DNA of 64,000 nt from Larimichthys crocea. Taxonomy: Eukaryota > Chordata > Actinopteri > Sciaenidae. Below, piece after piece: positions 1-10,957 of this stretch. A model generated the notes under the pieces. The model was not told where the DNA came from. It did no database searches and saw only the letters and a list, made by a program, of their open reading frames with translations. The stretch is from NCBI RefSeq assembly GCF_000972845.2, contig NC_040018.1:6480103-6544102 (forward strand), in the 5' to 3' direction. The position numbers were made by a program, and so were the translations under genes. Each line of letters starts with the position of its first letter. The stretch's first letter is position 1.

Positions 1-3000
1 AACGTTGCCAGCTGTCCCGTAAAGACAAGGCAACACGAGTGGGAAAGCAGCCGCTGCCGATCCAGACAGATGAGGGAATGGATTCAAAATGAGTGACGTC
101 AAGAGGGAGCGTTCAACAGCTAATCCCAGAAAGTTGAAGTTGGTAGAGCTTGTTGGAGGTTGTACACAGCTTGGAATGAAACACTGCCTCAGGAGTATTG
201 GTATTGGTCTTTGTCTCTGTGCAACAGTGTGATTGATGCACCAGTGAGCTCAAAGATTTATAAAAGCTGCTACAGGAAGAGTGGAAAAAAGGCATTTACT
301 GGATAGGAGAAATGTTTGTAAGGTTGGCGAGCTTGGTTTGTAAGGTGGACAAGTCAGGTAGAGAACCTCACCAAAAAAAGGCCCTTCTTTGAGTTTACAT
401 AGTTTGCATTGTCCTTAATGAAAGTCAACTCTTCTCTCCCAAAGAAATGTGTCTTTTTGACAGAGACAGCAGGGACTTTTTATCAGTCTGAGAAATGCTC
501 AGTCTGCTTTGGTCCAGGCAAAACTCTCTTAAGAAGAATGAGATGGATTGCCATGAACTTTGGATAATCATGCAACAAGTATAGATCTGTCAGTACCGTA
601 CTGCTTGATGCTGCGTGCGTGGCTTATCGCGGCTACCTGTGCAGTCGGTTGTTGCAACGCTGCAGACCGACATTTTCTCAGAGAGAGACGAAGCACTGTG
701 TTGTTATTTCCACACAAGTTTCACATTTAACTACAGAAAAATTCACTACATAACATCTGTCAATTGTTTCTAATATGCGCGTGTGTCTAAGTTGTCACGC
801 CACCGCAATTTGTTCCCACATGCACGCTTCCTGACCTTGGAAAACCTCTGTCTGTTCCACTGTTCTTCGAGCCCCATGAACTGTTCAACATTTTCACTTT
901 GCCTCGTAAAATATGTCAACACGTTTGGTTTGCACAAAATTTTGTACATTCCCCGACAATGATTTTGAGGGTCTCTTGTTCAGTTCTTTGTTTAATGACC
1001 AACTATCTGCAGAACTAATGATATTCCCATAAACCCTACTTGCTCAGTGCTAATTAGCATGTGGTAGTAAAATTTGGTATGATAACAGATCACCATACTA
1101 TACACATCAGCTACAAAGCGTATGTACTTTGTGCTGCATTTGTTGCTGACTTTAGCATCCAGCTCAACGCACCGCTGTGCCGAAGTACGGCTTCAAACAG
1201 CTGGTAGCATGACTGTAGACTTGTTTCCACATTATCAGTTATTAAAATAATAAAGAACACGAGGAGGACCTGGTGAGTTCATATGTTCAGCATTTCTCCT
1301 GGTTTTCATTTCACGAATCTTGGAGTGAAATGTTTGTTTTTTTTCCTCTGACAGAAATCCAGGAGCAGAAGTTGTAGAGTACAGTGTGTTTATCTGCCGA
1401 CATCCAGCATGTAGGTTCGAGGTATATGAAGTATACCCATTTAGTTTTTTAGTTAACATTGGGTAAACTCACTTCTAAATATTCTCTGGGGCGCATAATT
1501 TTTTATTTTTTTTTTAGGCATGAAGACATGACATGATTGTCCAATTTTTCATCAGTGGATGGAGTAAGGAATCAGGAATGCCTTACTTAGAAAAGTATAA
1601 TTATGTAGATGGCTCACCCGACTGTGGACCAGAATTTATCGCCGAATCTGCACCTCTTCTGAGGCTAAAATTGACTTCACAATAATTCTTACTCCCTGAA
1701 GTCAAGCAGCAGAAGTTAACTGTCATGTGAAAATACTACAACTCATTTTTGGGTGCACTAAATATGCAAGAATAATCTTACATGTCATTGTTTCTAACAC
1801 TGGGCAGCCTGCTTTAAAAAAAAGAAAAAAAAGTTGAGGTGGGCATAAATTAAGAGTACACACATTTCTCCAGGCGCCACTAGACCCACTGCCTACATCC
1901 AAACAAAATACACAAAACCCTGACATCATCTTTTCCACAGGTGAAGGTGAGAATGAATCATGTCATCTCCCTTTAACTATGTTTCCACTTAGCTTCAAAT
2001 TCATATTAATCTACCGAGCTTTCACAGCAGGACCACATACTGAAGGTCGTAAGCCAGCTGGAAGGGGTCGAGGTTCAGATTTAATGGTTCATCGGAGTTG
2101 ACCTCTGAGTTTTACTAGAAGAGAGAGGCTACTTGGTTTTGAGAAAGCATTTGCACTACTAAAAAGTCAATGAGAAGTCATGTCAGTATGTATGCATGCA
2201 TGTGAGAGTGAAAGGAAGTTCATCAGTGTGTCAGCAGCTTGTCAGAGGCAGCATATCTACCACCTAGTGAGTAATTAACTGCACTGCACGTTCGCTGGAA
2301 AACAGGGAAGCTGGGCTGGAAAGATAAATGAACAGATGTTCATGTGATCGATTACACTGACTCCAAACCCTTAGAGACTGCTTTATTAGTTTAAACCGTT
2401 CAGGTTTTTGCTCGTTTATGCTCCTTCAGAACAAATTATCTGCACTCGACATGACGACAGACTATTTGCCAAACCGTATCTGCGCTTTCATGTGTTTTTC
2501 TTACGGTGCTTTCCATTCATGTCCAGATGCTATTTCAAAGAAAATCCAAAACATGAAGAAAGAATTAATAAAGATCTGAAAATGATGCTGATGGTTATTG
2601 TTTGCTACAACAAAGCTCGTCTTTCAGAAGTAAGACAGAAACAGCGTGATGGTGAAGTGCTGAAAGAAACCTCTTGCAGATGTCGAGGTAGACGGCTTCA
2701 GAAGACATTGACGTAGAAGATAGTTTCTTTTAACTACAATCATTCCCACTGATTTTAGAAATCTACAATGAAATCATTGGTGGTTTTGTAAATGAAGAAC
2801 GAAGAACGCATGGATTTTTTCTGCTGCAACAATTCTGATCTGTCATTACGGCCTGATGCTAAACCAACTAGCTTTTGTGTGTGTGTGAACCTAACCAGAC
2901 CTCAACCGTAGTGGTGGAAGATCAGAAAACTGTCTCGTGAATCATTTCTGATCATCACTTGCAGATGGTTTTGTTTGTGCAATGCTGAGTTCTTGATTTT

Positions 3001-3137
3001 GTTTAATGAAGTTCTGCAGCGTTGCTTTCTCCACACATTCACTTAAACAATGCGTTAATACATCTTCCGGAAAAAAACTCCTGACTGCATCGGAATAAAG
3101 TGAAATCATTTATTTTCTACAGCTTCACACAAATCAC

Positions 3138-3138
3138 T

Positions 3139-3170
<32 letters not shown>

Positions 3171-3175
3171 CACAC
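3138..3175. repeat. (CA)n microsatellite
   Basis: Near-perfect CA dinucleotide run with one CG interruption. A TG-phase tract follows about 350 bp downstream, so the two could pair as an inverted repeat in single strands. Confidence 0.9.
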
Positions 3176-3523
3176 GCCACCATTCAGAGAGAGCTTGTTT
3201 CTAAGGCTCTGCCTTCCTGGAAAGGTTTCCATCACTCGCTTATAACGAGCATATGACACATCTGTGAAACATTCACGACTGAATATCTGCCAGCTTTATT
3301 AAACACGGTAAGGGATTAGCTGCTAAAGACAAAGACAGACCAGATCCAATATCCTTCGTCAGGCTTTTAATACACTCCAAGATATTGTGAAGGTTGTTTT
3401 AATTCATCTGGATTCAAAATTAGAATATTTTCTCTCGTCTCAGAGGTTTCACTCCTAAGATAGCAGGACAGTAATCCCGGCAGCGTCTCAGTACACTGAC
3501 ACTTCTGTTATACTGGACATGCC

Positions 3524-3550
3524 GTGTGTGTGTGTGTGTGTGTGTGTGTG
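3524..3550. repeat. (TG)n microsatellite
   Basis: Uninterrupted TG dinucleotide run. It produces a spurious CVCVCV peptide in a short forward reading frame. Confidence 0.9.
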
Positions 3551-4340
3551 CCTGCCAGCACTGATACACGCTCTTCCAGCTGACTTCAGTGATTTACAGA
3601 CTGTGTTTTCCTGCACAGCAACACTCCGATCATGGACAGGAATCGGTTTCGTCTCCAGCGTTTCCATTACAACATGGACATGGTTCGCGTTGAGTTATGA
3701 ATGTGTTTCTGAAGTAGCTTGTTTCCATGTTATTCACTTCATCCATCTCTGCCTCCAAAAACAGTGAAAAGTTCACTGCAGCCTCAAGAAATCACACAGG
3801 TTCTATTGATCCGTAAAGAATCAGAGTTAATTTTGTCCAGATTATTGTAAATCAACAGTAACAACAACCAAAAACTATTATCTTTACCAAATGTGAATCA
3901 GAAAAGCATGCGATTTGCATCGAAAAACAGGTGCATTAATTACCTGTTTATACGATTACTGGTAGTAAGAATGAACCATCACAAAGCTATGGAGGTAGAT
4001 TTGTTGTTATCTTTATTGTAGTTACCGGTTAATCTATCCGATTTCTGTTTACTACTTTCGGATATTGAACTAAAAATCACTTTTGCATGTTGGTTCAGAA
4101 TTAGGATTTAAGTAACAATCAAATACTTTTCTCAAACCCACAGTTCTGCTGTTGTTTTATGTAACGGAAGCCTCGGTTTCATGGCTGCTGGCTTGCACGA
4201 TGAGCATCATGCATTACAAAGTTACGTTTTGGCTTCATCATTTTCACTATGATATTTGTCATGCCTGGTTTGTTGAAGAGTATAACATAGAGGGAGGGCC
4301 GCACATCAACCGTTCACATGAACCACAAGTGTGTTATGTC

Positions 4341-4612
4341 TAGAGATGTTCCGATACCACTTTTTCCCTCCTGATACCGATTCCGATACTTGTGCTGTGG
4401 GTATCGGCCGATACGGAGTACCGATCCAACACCAGTATGTTATTAAAAAAATAATCATGCTAGGCCTGCATGACTGATATGATCATCATTGTGGTAAGGC
4501 CTGGCACCGATGGTATCCGATCAGTGCCTGGACTCCAGTAGTCGCCGATACTGATGACAACATTTTCGGCAGTATCGGAGCAATTTCCGATAGTGGTATC
4601 GGAACAACTCCA
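4341..4612. mobile_element. hAT-type MITE with 8-bp target duplication
   Basis: A 272-bp non-coding element. The left end reads TAGAGATGTTCCGATACCAC and the right end is close to its reverse complement (GTGGTATCGGAACAACTCCA). The interior is rich in further copies of the GATAC/GTATC word. It is flanked by 8-bp duplications, GTTATGTC at 4333-4340 and GTTACGTC at 4613-4620, matching at 7 of 8 bases. An 8-bp duplication is the hallmark of hAT transposition. No transposase is present, so this is a non-autonomous copy. Confidence 0.75.
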
Positions 4613-4620
4613 GTTACGTC

Positions 4621-5897
4621 AGCAATCAGTAGTGAGTGTGACTGCATTAAACTATGTGTAACATGAAATAAGGCGATATTAAAAACAATCAAAAATCACC
4701 AGCTTTCCAAAAGGGGCCTGTGAAAGAGCGGATGCGAATACGCAAAAGCATGAGGCGGCCGTCTTGATGTCACCCATCATATAAAGATTGCAAACAGGTG
4801 ACATCAATCGGTCGATGAAGTAGAAACCATCAAGATCTGAGGGAAAGAAAGCTCACATGAATAAAATATACACTACAATATCCTCTTACGCAGCTACAAT
4901 ACAAATTAGATGAATGTAGTTTAGTGCGTGGCTAAAGTCTGTGTAAAGGTAATTCTGAGATTTCTTTCAAAACACATTAAATATGTTGGAAAACAGTTGC
5001 TGAAAACACGTGAAAAGACTGAACGGTATATTACTAAAATGTGGAGTTAGAGGTTCAAACTGTTTTTTCAACAGTTTTCAGTCTCAGGATTTTGTGGGCG
5101 GTCCTTAAAGGGTGGCTCGATGACACGCTGAGGCCACCCTGAGCAGAGAGATAGAGATGAATTCATCTCAGCTCAGAGTGTTTCAAAGTTAGTCATGTCA
5201 TTTTCTGAACTCATCTGACACGTTTCAGCTGCTTCCAAATGGCCGCTCGACCGCTCCGACGATATTTTTAATCATTCAAATTTGGCTGGGTGGTTAATAA
5301 CACTTTCTTCTTTGGTCTGACAAACTATGAACAGATATTTATTCTTTCTTTACACTTCAGTAGAAGGAAGGTGATTTTATTTTTCAAAAACATTTATTCT
5401 CTGAATGATCTGAAGAACATTTAAAAACTGACTTATTTCCTAAAAAACAAATCAAACAAAAATATGCTTTGTTTTTATTTGGATCAACTATTATAACATG
5501 ACATCCTGTCTCACCTTTCTGATGTTTCGATACAGGCCATGAGTGACTCACTTGTTAAATATACTTAGTTTGAGTTTACTTAGATTTGTCAAGAAGAAGT
5601 TTACAGATATAATTTCAGACAGAAATAAAACCACATTATATTCTAATAAAGTTTGATCAAACAAGTTATAAAGTTAGACATTTATCTTCTTTTACATTCA
5701 CTAAAAAATATATTATTGATTGAATTAGACTTGATTACATTTAATTGATTGATTGAAATTGAGTTAATTGATCAATAAACATCCCTTATGTAAAATATCA
5801 AATAGAAGCAAACTATGCATTCATTGCTCAGAAGCATGTTATACATGAGATGTGTAAGGAGGGGTGCTCAGTGTCGCCCCAGTTTGTAGTACCACCC
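4621..5897. other. Gene-free stretch downstream of the lectin gene
   Basis: AT-rich spacer beyond the 3' end of the minus-strand lectin gene. A minus-strand AATAAA (TTTATT on plus at 5474-5479) lies about 420 nt beyond the stop codon and could end the lectin transcript. No coding exon was recognised. Confidence 0.45.
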
Positions 5898-8800
5898 TCA
5901 ATAGTAACACAGGAAGTTCCATTTCTCCAAACAGTTGGTGGGGTGTATACCGGCTGTGTCATCCCTCAAAAAAGCTCCACAGTGCTGCTCCTCGACGGGG
6001 CAGAGGGGCAGATCAGAGTAAGACACTGTCACCCTGTTCGTAAACACCCAGTGACCGGCCAGGAAACGGAGGCCTGTCCACACCTGAGGACAGGAAACAG
6101 CTAATGAACCCCCGTAGACGTGTAAACAGAGATCAGCCCAAGATCAGTTCTAACTCTTTATATTCAAACCATTAAGGTTTAACTATTTTTACATTATCGA
6201 GAGCCCAGAAAAGCTATTTTTACGTCCGTGATGTAATGTCGATGTAAGGTTTATGGGCCTGGCTCGAGCTCATGGGAAACAAGAGATGTTAATAAGTGGT
6301 GGGCCACACAGAAGCAAAGCTTTTTTTGGTGCATGTGCTGAGTGAGAGGATTTTACTGGAATAAATGGGAACCATCTTTCAGTGTTTTTCTCTTTTTTGC
6401 TTATCCGTCAATATCCTCTTCAGACCTTTCACCTCTGCCACAATGTCCATAAAGGGTGTTTGGCACGGTTACGTTGCCCGCTTGGTGGCAATCCCAAAGG
6501 TCCTGTTGTAGCTGCGTAAACACCAACACTCCCTTACAGCTCTGAGCTCACATTCTAGGCACGAAGGCTGAGAGCTAACAGCAGCTACGGTGGCAGAGGT
6601 TTACTTTACTGTCCGTAAATAAATCAGAGTGTTGACTGTGAGACCAAAAGGGAACAGAGGGGGATGACAGAGGCACTATTCACCTGATTACATGTCAACG
6701 TAGCATCGAGATGATATTAAATCTGTAGTTTTAATGTAGAACAGCTACCGAATGGGGCTTTAAAGAACATGAAATCAGCTCTAATTGTAAGTACAGTAAT
6801 ATTATGGGTTACAATGACTAGGGCTACCTGCTGGCATTGAGTTTGACCTCAATGTTTTTTGTCTCTACAGAGCAGTAATTTGTGTACATGGCTTCCCTGT
6901 TGTTCCTCATATCCCACTTTAACACATAGCAACAGATCTCACGTCAACATTTCTTACACGAATATGAACCCACCTTCTCAGTGCCGCCCTCATACTCAAT
7001 CATACTCATCATGTTGGCGTGGTCTGCTCCAGGCTGCACGCTGACAAGCTTGTAACCGACGATCATGCAGTATTCCAGCGCCTCCTCCCAGGTTTTGTTC
7101 TCCTTTATCAGGATCAGGTTGTCCTTGTAGCAGATGAATGGAAACCGGTCTTCACAGTTTTGGGGGACCATGAGCTTACTTCTAGAGGAAATGGAGGCAC
7201 AGCTTCCATCTATGTTTTGGTGCCACCCTTCATCTGCATAGTCGGACAAACCCGTGCTCCACTTCCACGTCTCTCCTGCAGAACAGAAGTTTAAACTTCA
7301 TTGATACAAACATGGTGAATGTCTGCCTTATTACTGTGTTTCAGAAAATCAACTATCCATCCTGCCATCAGCTTTATGGTTTAAGACAGCAGTTGATGTG
7401 TCATAAAGTCTTAAAGCATAAAGCTCAATGAGATGAGGCAGATGTAGAGCGATTACATACTGACTTAACAAATTTAGTGCCATCTTAGAAAAGAGCTCAC
7501 CAATGGATGAGTTTTTAGACTGAATATGTAAGAATAGTTAACAGTAGTAGCTGTGTTTGTCTTTACCATCTCTGTGCAATCCAATCCAGACTGGAAAGTC
7601 CGCCTCACTGACAGAATCATTCAAGTTTTGACTTGTAAAGAGAAACGCCAGATCAGTGAACCCTTCATCTTTGCAGTGCTGCTTCGCTTCAGACCATGTC
7701 TTTGACTGTGGTATAAATGTGTAGACATGACGGTAGCTGTTTCTCGATTTATAACAGATGAAGAAAAGAAATTCGCCACATGAAGTGCCATAAAACCTGT
7801 AAAGTGAAGTATGAACAGTTGCCTCTGTTATAATAGGACCACAGCAGTGTTTTCCTTTTTAAATTTAATACAAATAACTAAAAGTTTGTCACTGCTGCTG
7901 ACTACTTTCCAAATCAAATCATACTTTGTGTTTTTGAGTGCTGTCCCTTCTGGTGGCTGAGAGAGTTCAATGCATTGTATCTTAAGAAAACGCATGCAAA
8001 TAAACAAAGCACAAGCAAACACGATTTGACAACATATGCAGAATTTTAAAAACACAATGACAAAAGAAAGAACTAATTTAACTAACAAAACCTTTGGAAT
8101 AAAAACCAAAGAGCATGCTAGTAAATAGTAAGCCTCTGTGTTCGGATAATATCTTAGATAACGCACCAATATCAAAACATTAAAAGGAATTTGATTGAAA
8201 GGAGTATTGAACGGAATATAAAAATTTAAATATTTGCAGGTGTTTTCTGAAAGCCTGACTGATCTGAAAGTTTGGTTTCGATAAGTCAGAAACTACGAAA
8301 ATAAAGAATAAGAAAAGGAAAATAAAGTTGTGCAACTGAAACTGCAATTCAGGTTAAAATTGCAGCAAACTTGTTGAGCAGCTACTTTTTCCAAGAACAC
8401 AGTGCAACCAATCACTCTTCTTGTTTCAATAAAGAACTTTGTGCTTTGCCTGTTGTTTTTAACATGAAGCAGCAGCAGTGAGGAGTTCTCGATTTGCGTT
8501 GGGGTTGCTTGGGTTTACATGTTGCTCAGCTGATTAAGGAAGGTTTTCTGGATCGTAGAATAGGACTTTGTCTTATCTACTTATGAGCTGTTGTTCCACT
8601 ATGTTTCTACAGTACCCCTAGTTTCTCCTACACACCGGGAAGATGAGCTTTATTCAGTCGGTTGCAATCGTTAGCCTTAGTGCGAGACGCCACGAAATTC
8701 TACACACTGGAGCTTTAAGTGCACTCAGTAACCACCAGTTTCCATCGAATTGAGCACATGGTGGAATTGTGGGTCTCTGTAAATAATATTATAAAGAGTA

Positions 8801-9654
8801 CGATGCAGACCTGCTCTGTATGTAAAGTGTCATGAGATAACTTTTGTTATGATATGGCGCTATATAAATAAAATTGAATTATTAAGAGGTAATATATATA
8901 TATATATATATCTTAGACTCAGTCTTAAATCTAGTCTAATGAGGGGAAAGGGAAAGATCAAAGTTTACCCAGATAAAAATGTTTAAGAATAGAGTCCAGT
9001 GGCTGCTTGGACAAATGATACAGAATGTTACAAAACGTAAAAACCCACAGCATGCTTGGGAAAAAAAATTCTACAGTAATACAGTAGTAAATGCATGCAA
9101 TTTGTGCATGTGAATCTGCTTAACATTTAAAAATTATATAAAAACAGTCTCCCATTACTTTGAATCGACAGAATAGAGCATAGCGCAGCTTTCACCATCA
9201 TCTGGCTCGTTGTACGCCCATTTGCCAATGAGGTTGTTCCTATATTGACCAGCCCAAACCCAATCCCATCTGGAAGTGCTGTCGTCGTCGACGTTTGGAT
9301 TGCGCAGGTCGATCCATGCAGCATAGCGGGTCATATCCATATTGTTTAAATCTGAAGGCGTATAGATGGTGGCCAAATCAATGTAGAGTCCTGAACTATT
9401 TGGACACAAAAAAAAAAAGTTAGTTAAAGTAGCCTTTGTAGAACCACAGATTTTAACCTCTAATACCTATTGATGATAATGTGAATAAAACGTAAACCTC
9501 ACTTTCTGCAGTAAGCTTGAGCTTGGCTCCAGGTGTAATGGAGACGTATGTAGGAGTAACGCCTCCACGCGATTGATCCCGATGCAGGCACACCAATTTG
9601 GAACATGATGAAAAGAAGGAGGAAGACTCCTGAGGGGCCGCTGCTCATCATCAT
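5898..9654 (-). CDS. Secreted protein with three C-type lectin-like domains
   Basis: Five exons on the minus strand: 9654-9503, 9395-9159, 7796-7567, 7275-6974 and 6083-5898. All have GT/AG borders and matching phases, giving about 368 aa. Residues 1 to about 26 form a signal peptide (MMMSSGPSGVFLLLFIMFQI, continued by a short polar stretch). Three C-type lectin folds follow, each opening with a TW(S/E)(Q/E)A-type helix and ending in an F(I/L)CY strand: about 30-145, 150-262 and 265-368. Domain 1 has WAYNEPDDGESCAML, an EPN-like calcium/sugar motif written EPD (114-116), but lacks the usual WND. Domains 2 and 3 lack both motifs. There is no membrane segment, so the product should be secreted. 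Known relatives are the multi-domain fish lectins usually labelled mannose-receptor-like. Ligand binding is uncertain because the calcium sites are eroded. The first ATG of an ATG triplet was chosen as start. Any 5' untranslated exon is unidentified. Confidence 0.85.
8598..8719. mobile_element. Partial copy of dispersed MITE family M1
   Basis: The right end reads CTACACACTGGAGCTTTAAG, the terminal sequence of a very common teleost MITE that ends in a version of TCCTACACACTGGACCTTTA. An internal stretch containing GTTTCTACAGTA also matches. The left end is missing. It lies in intron 2 of the lectin gene. Other copies are at 11598, 55399 and 57026. Confidence 0.6.
8891..8912. repeat. (AT)n microsatellite
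   Basis: Short uninterrupted AT dinucleotide tract in intron 2 of the lectin gene. Confidence 0.85.
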
Positions 9655-10908
9655 CGTCTTCAGAATTCAAAAGTTGTACAGAGAACAAAAAAAATGCTCA
9701 GCAGCTGAATGCAATCATTAAGTAGATTCAAGACAACAGCGTATTTGTGAATTTCCTATAAAAGCATACTAATGTGTAATATTGCCTAGCTCAGGACATT
9801 AATATGCAGAAATTAAATCAGCCTAATCAATAGTGTCGATGTCCTCACCTGTCCTGATGTGATCAGTAAGAAACTCCTGGTGCTGCTCAATGAGCCTCCG
9901 ACACCCAGCTGAACACCTCACCTCATCAAGTTCTGTATAAAGGAGCAATCATTTGACTTGCAGGCACACTTAAATCAACTATCTGCTGGCATGCTTCACC
10001 AGAAGCCATTTGAGTGTTGGCAAATGAAGACAGATTTACCTACCATCCTGAAGTACTCCACACAATTTGTCAGCTTTAAACACGTACCAAAAAAAATGTA
10101 ATTTTAAAGCGACATGACGTATAATTGAGAATAGCGCAGCAACTCCTACAGATTTACAGAGTTTTCTGATGGACTGTAAACTAAACTGCTGTCGACTGTA
10201 GCTGCTGTGAGCTGAGGTCAAATCACAGGGGTAGTATTAGTATTAGGAACACAGGTGTTTTGGACCAAAGGGAAGCAGAGAAATGCTAATAAAAAAGGAG
10301 GCAAAGCCGGTGTTGTGCCAGCACAGGAGCTGGGCAAGCGGGCAATGTAACTGGGTTTAGCAGCCTCTCTGGATATACCAGCACAGGTTAAGACCAAAGA
10401 GGACATTGACAGAGGAAGCCAAGAACAGAAAATGAGTGACAGAGCAAGAAGCAATTGGACAAGAGTAAATCTGGGAGAGCCTGTTCATTGTTGGCGAAAG
10501 AGCCTCGTGAAATAAAAGACAGATGGCGGGCTGACTTCTTGCAGTAGACTCGCTAGTTTTTCCTCATAAGCCAATCATCGACAGCCAATAATTTGAACAA
10601 TATTGGACAGCACCGACAAACGAGGATGCCTGTTGATAAGCCGAAGTTCCAAAGGACATGAAGTGTATTTTGCCATTATATCTGGAGGACTTTCAGGACT
10701 GACTCCTCCATGGAATGAATCCACTTACTTGTGAATGTATACATGAAAATGTATTCATTTATTTGGAGGATGTTAATTTAACTGTGCACATCTTTTTTTT
10801 TTTAATTCCAACCCTTTTCTCCAGGGATCTTAAAATATTTACAAGAATTCAACATATACATTCGAAATAATTTACAGCATAACAGAAGAAACTTTCTGCA
10901 TATAAAGT
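9655..10908. other. Spacer between lectin 5' end and foxr1 3' end
   Basis: This interval must hold the promoter and any untranslated first exon of the minus-strand lectin gene, plus part of the foxr1 3' untranslated region. No convincing TATA box, coding exon or classified repeat was seen. A second minus-strand AATAAA (TTTATT at 10758-10763) may serve as an alternative foxr1 poly(A) signal. Confidence 0.45.
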
Positions 10909-10914
10909 TTTATT
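10909..10914 (-). terminator. foxr1: Poly(A) signal of foxr1
   Basis: AATAAA on the minus strand, about 45 nt beyond the predicted foxr1 stop codon. It would give a very short 3' untranslated region. A weaker-placed alternative lies at 10758-10763. Confidence 0.5.
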
Positions 10915-10957
10915 ATGCATAGATTTAAACTGATACTGATACTTTTCACAACATCAA

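Larger units (their letters stand above)
1..4332. other. Gene-free stretch, mostly unrecognised
   Basis: No open reading frame here has recognisable family motifs, a signal peptide or matching neighbouring exons. The longest is 102 aa at 2408-2716 and resembles no family I know. The stretch holds a CA tract near 3.1 kb and a TG tract near 3.5 kb. A perfect cAMP-response palindrome, TGACGTCA, lies at 94-101, but no gene could be attached to it. The stretch could contain distal regulatory DNA or the far end of a gene outside the window. Confidence 0.5.

Noticed and set aside
94..101. TGACGTCA as a functional CRE promoter site
   Set aside because: The motif is perfect, but no gene start could be placed beside it in the window.
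3519..3767. 82-aa forward frame starting CVCVCV
   Set aside because: Caused by the TG microsatellite, with no downstream motif.
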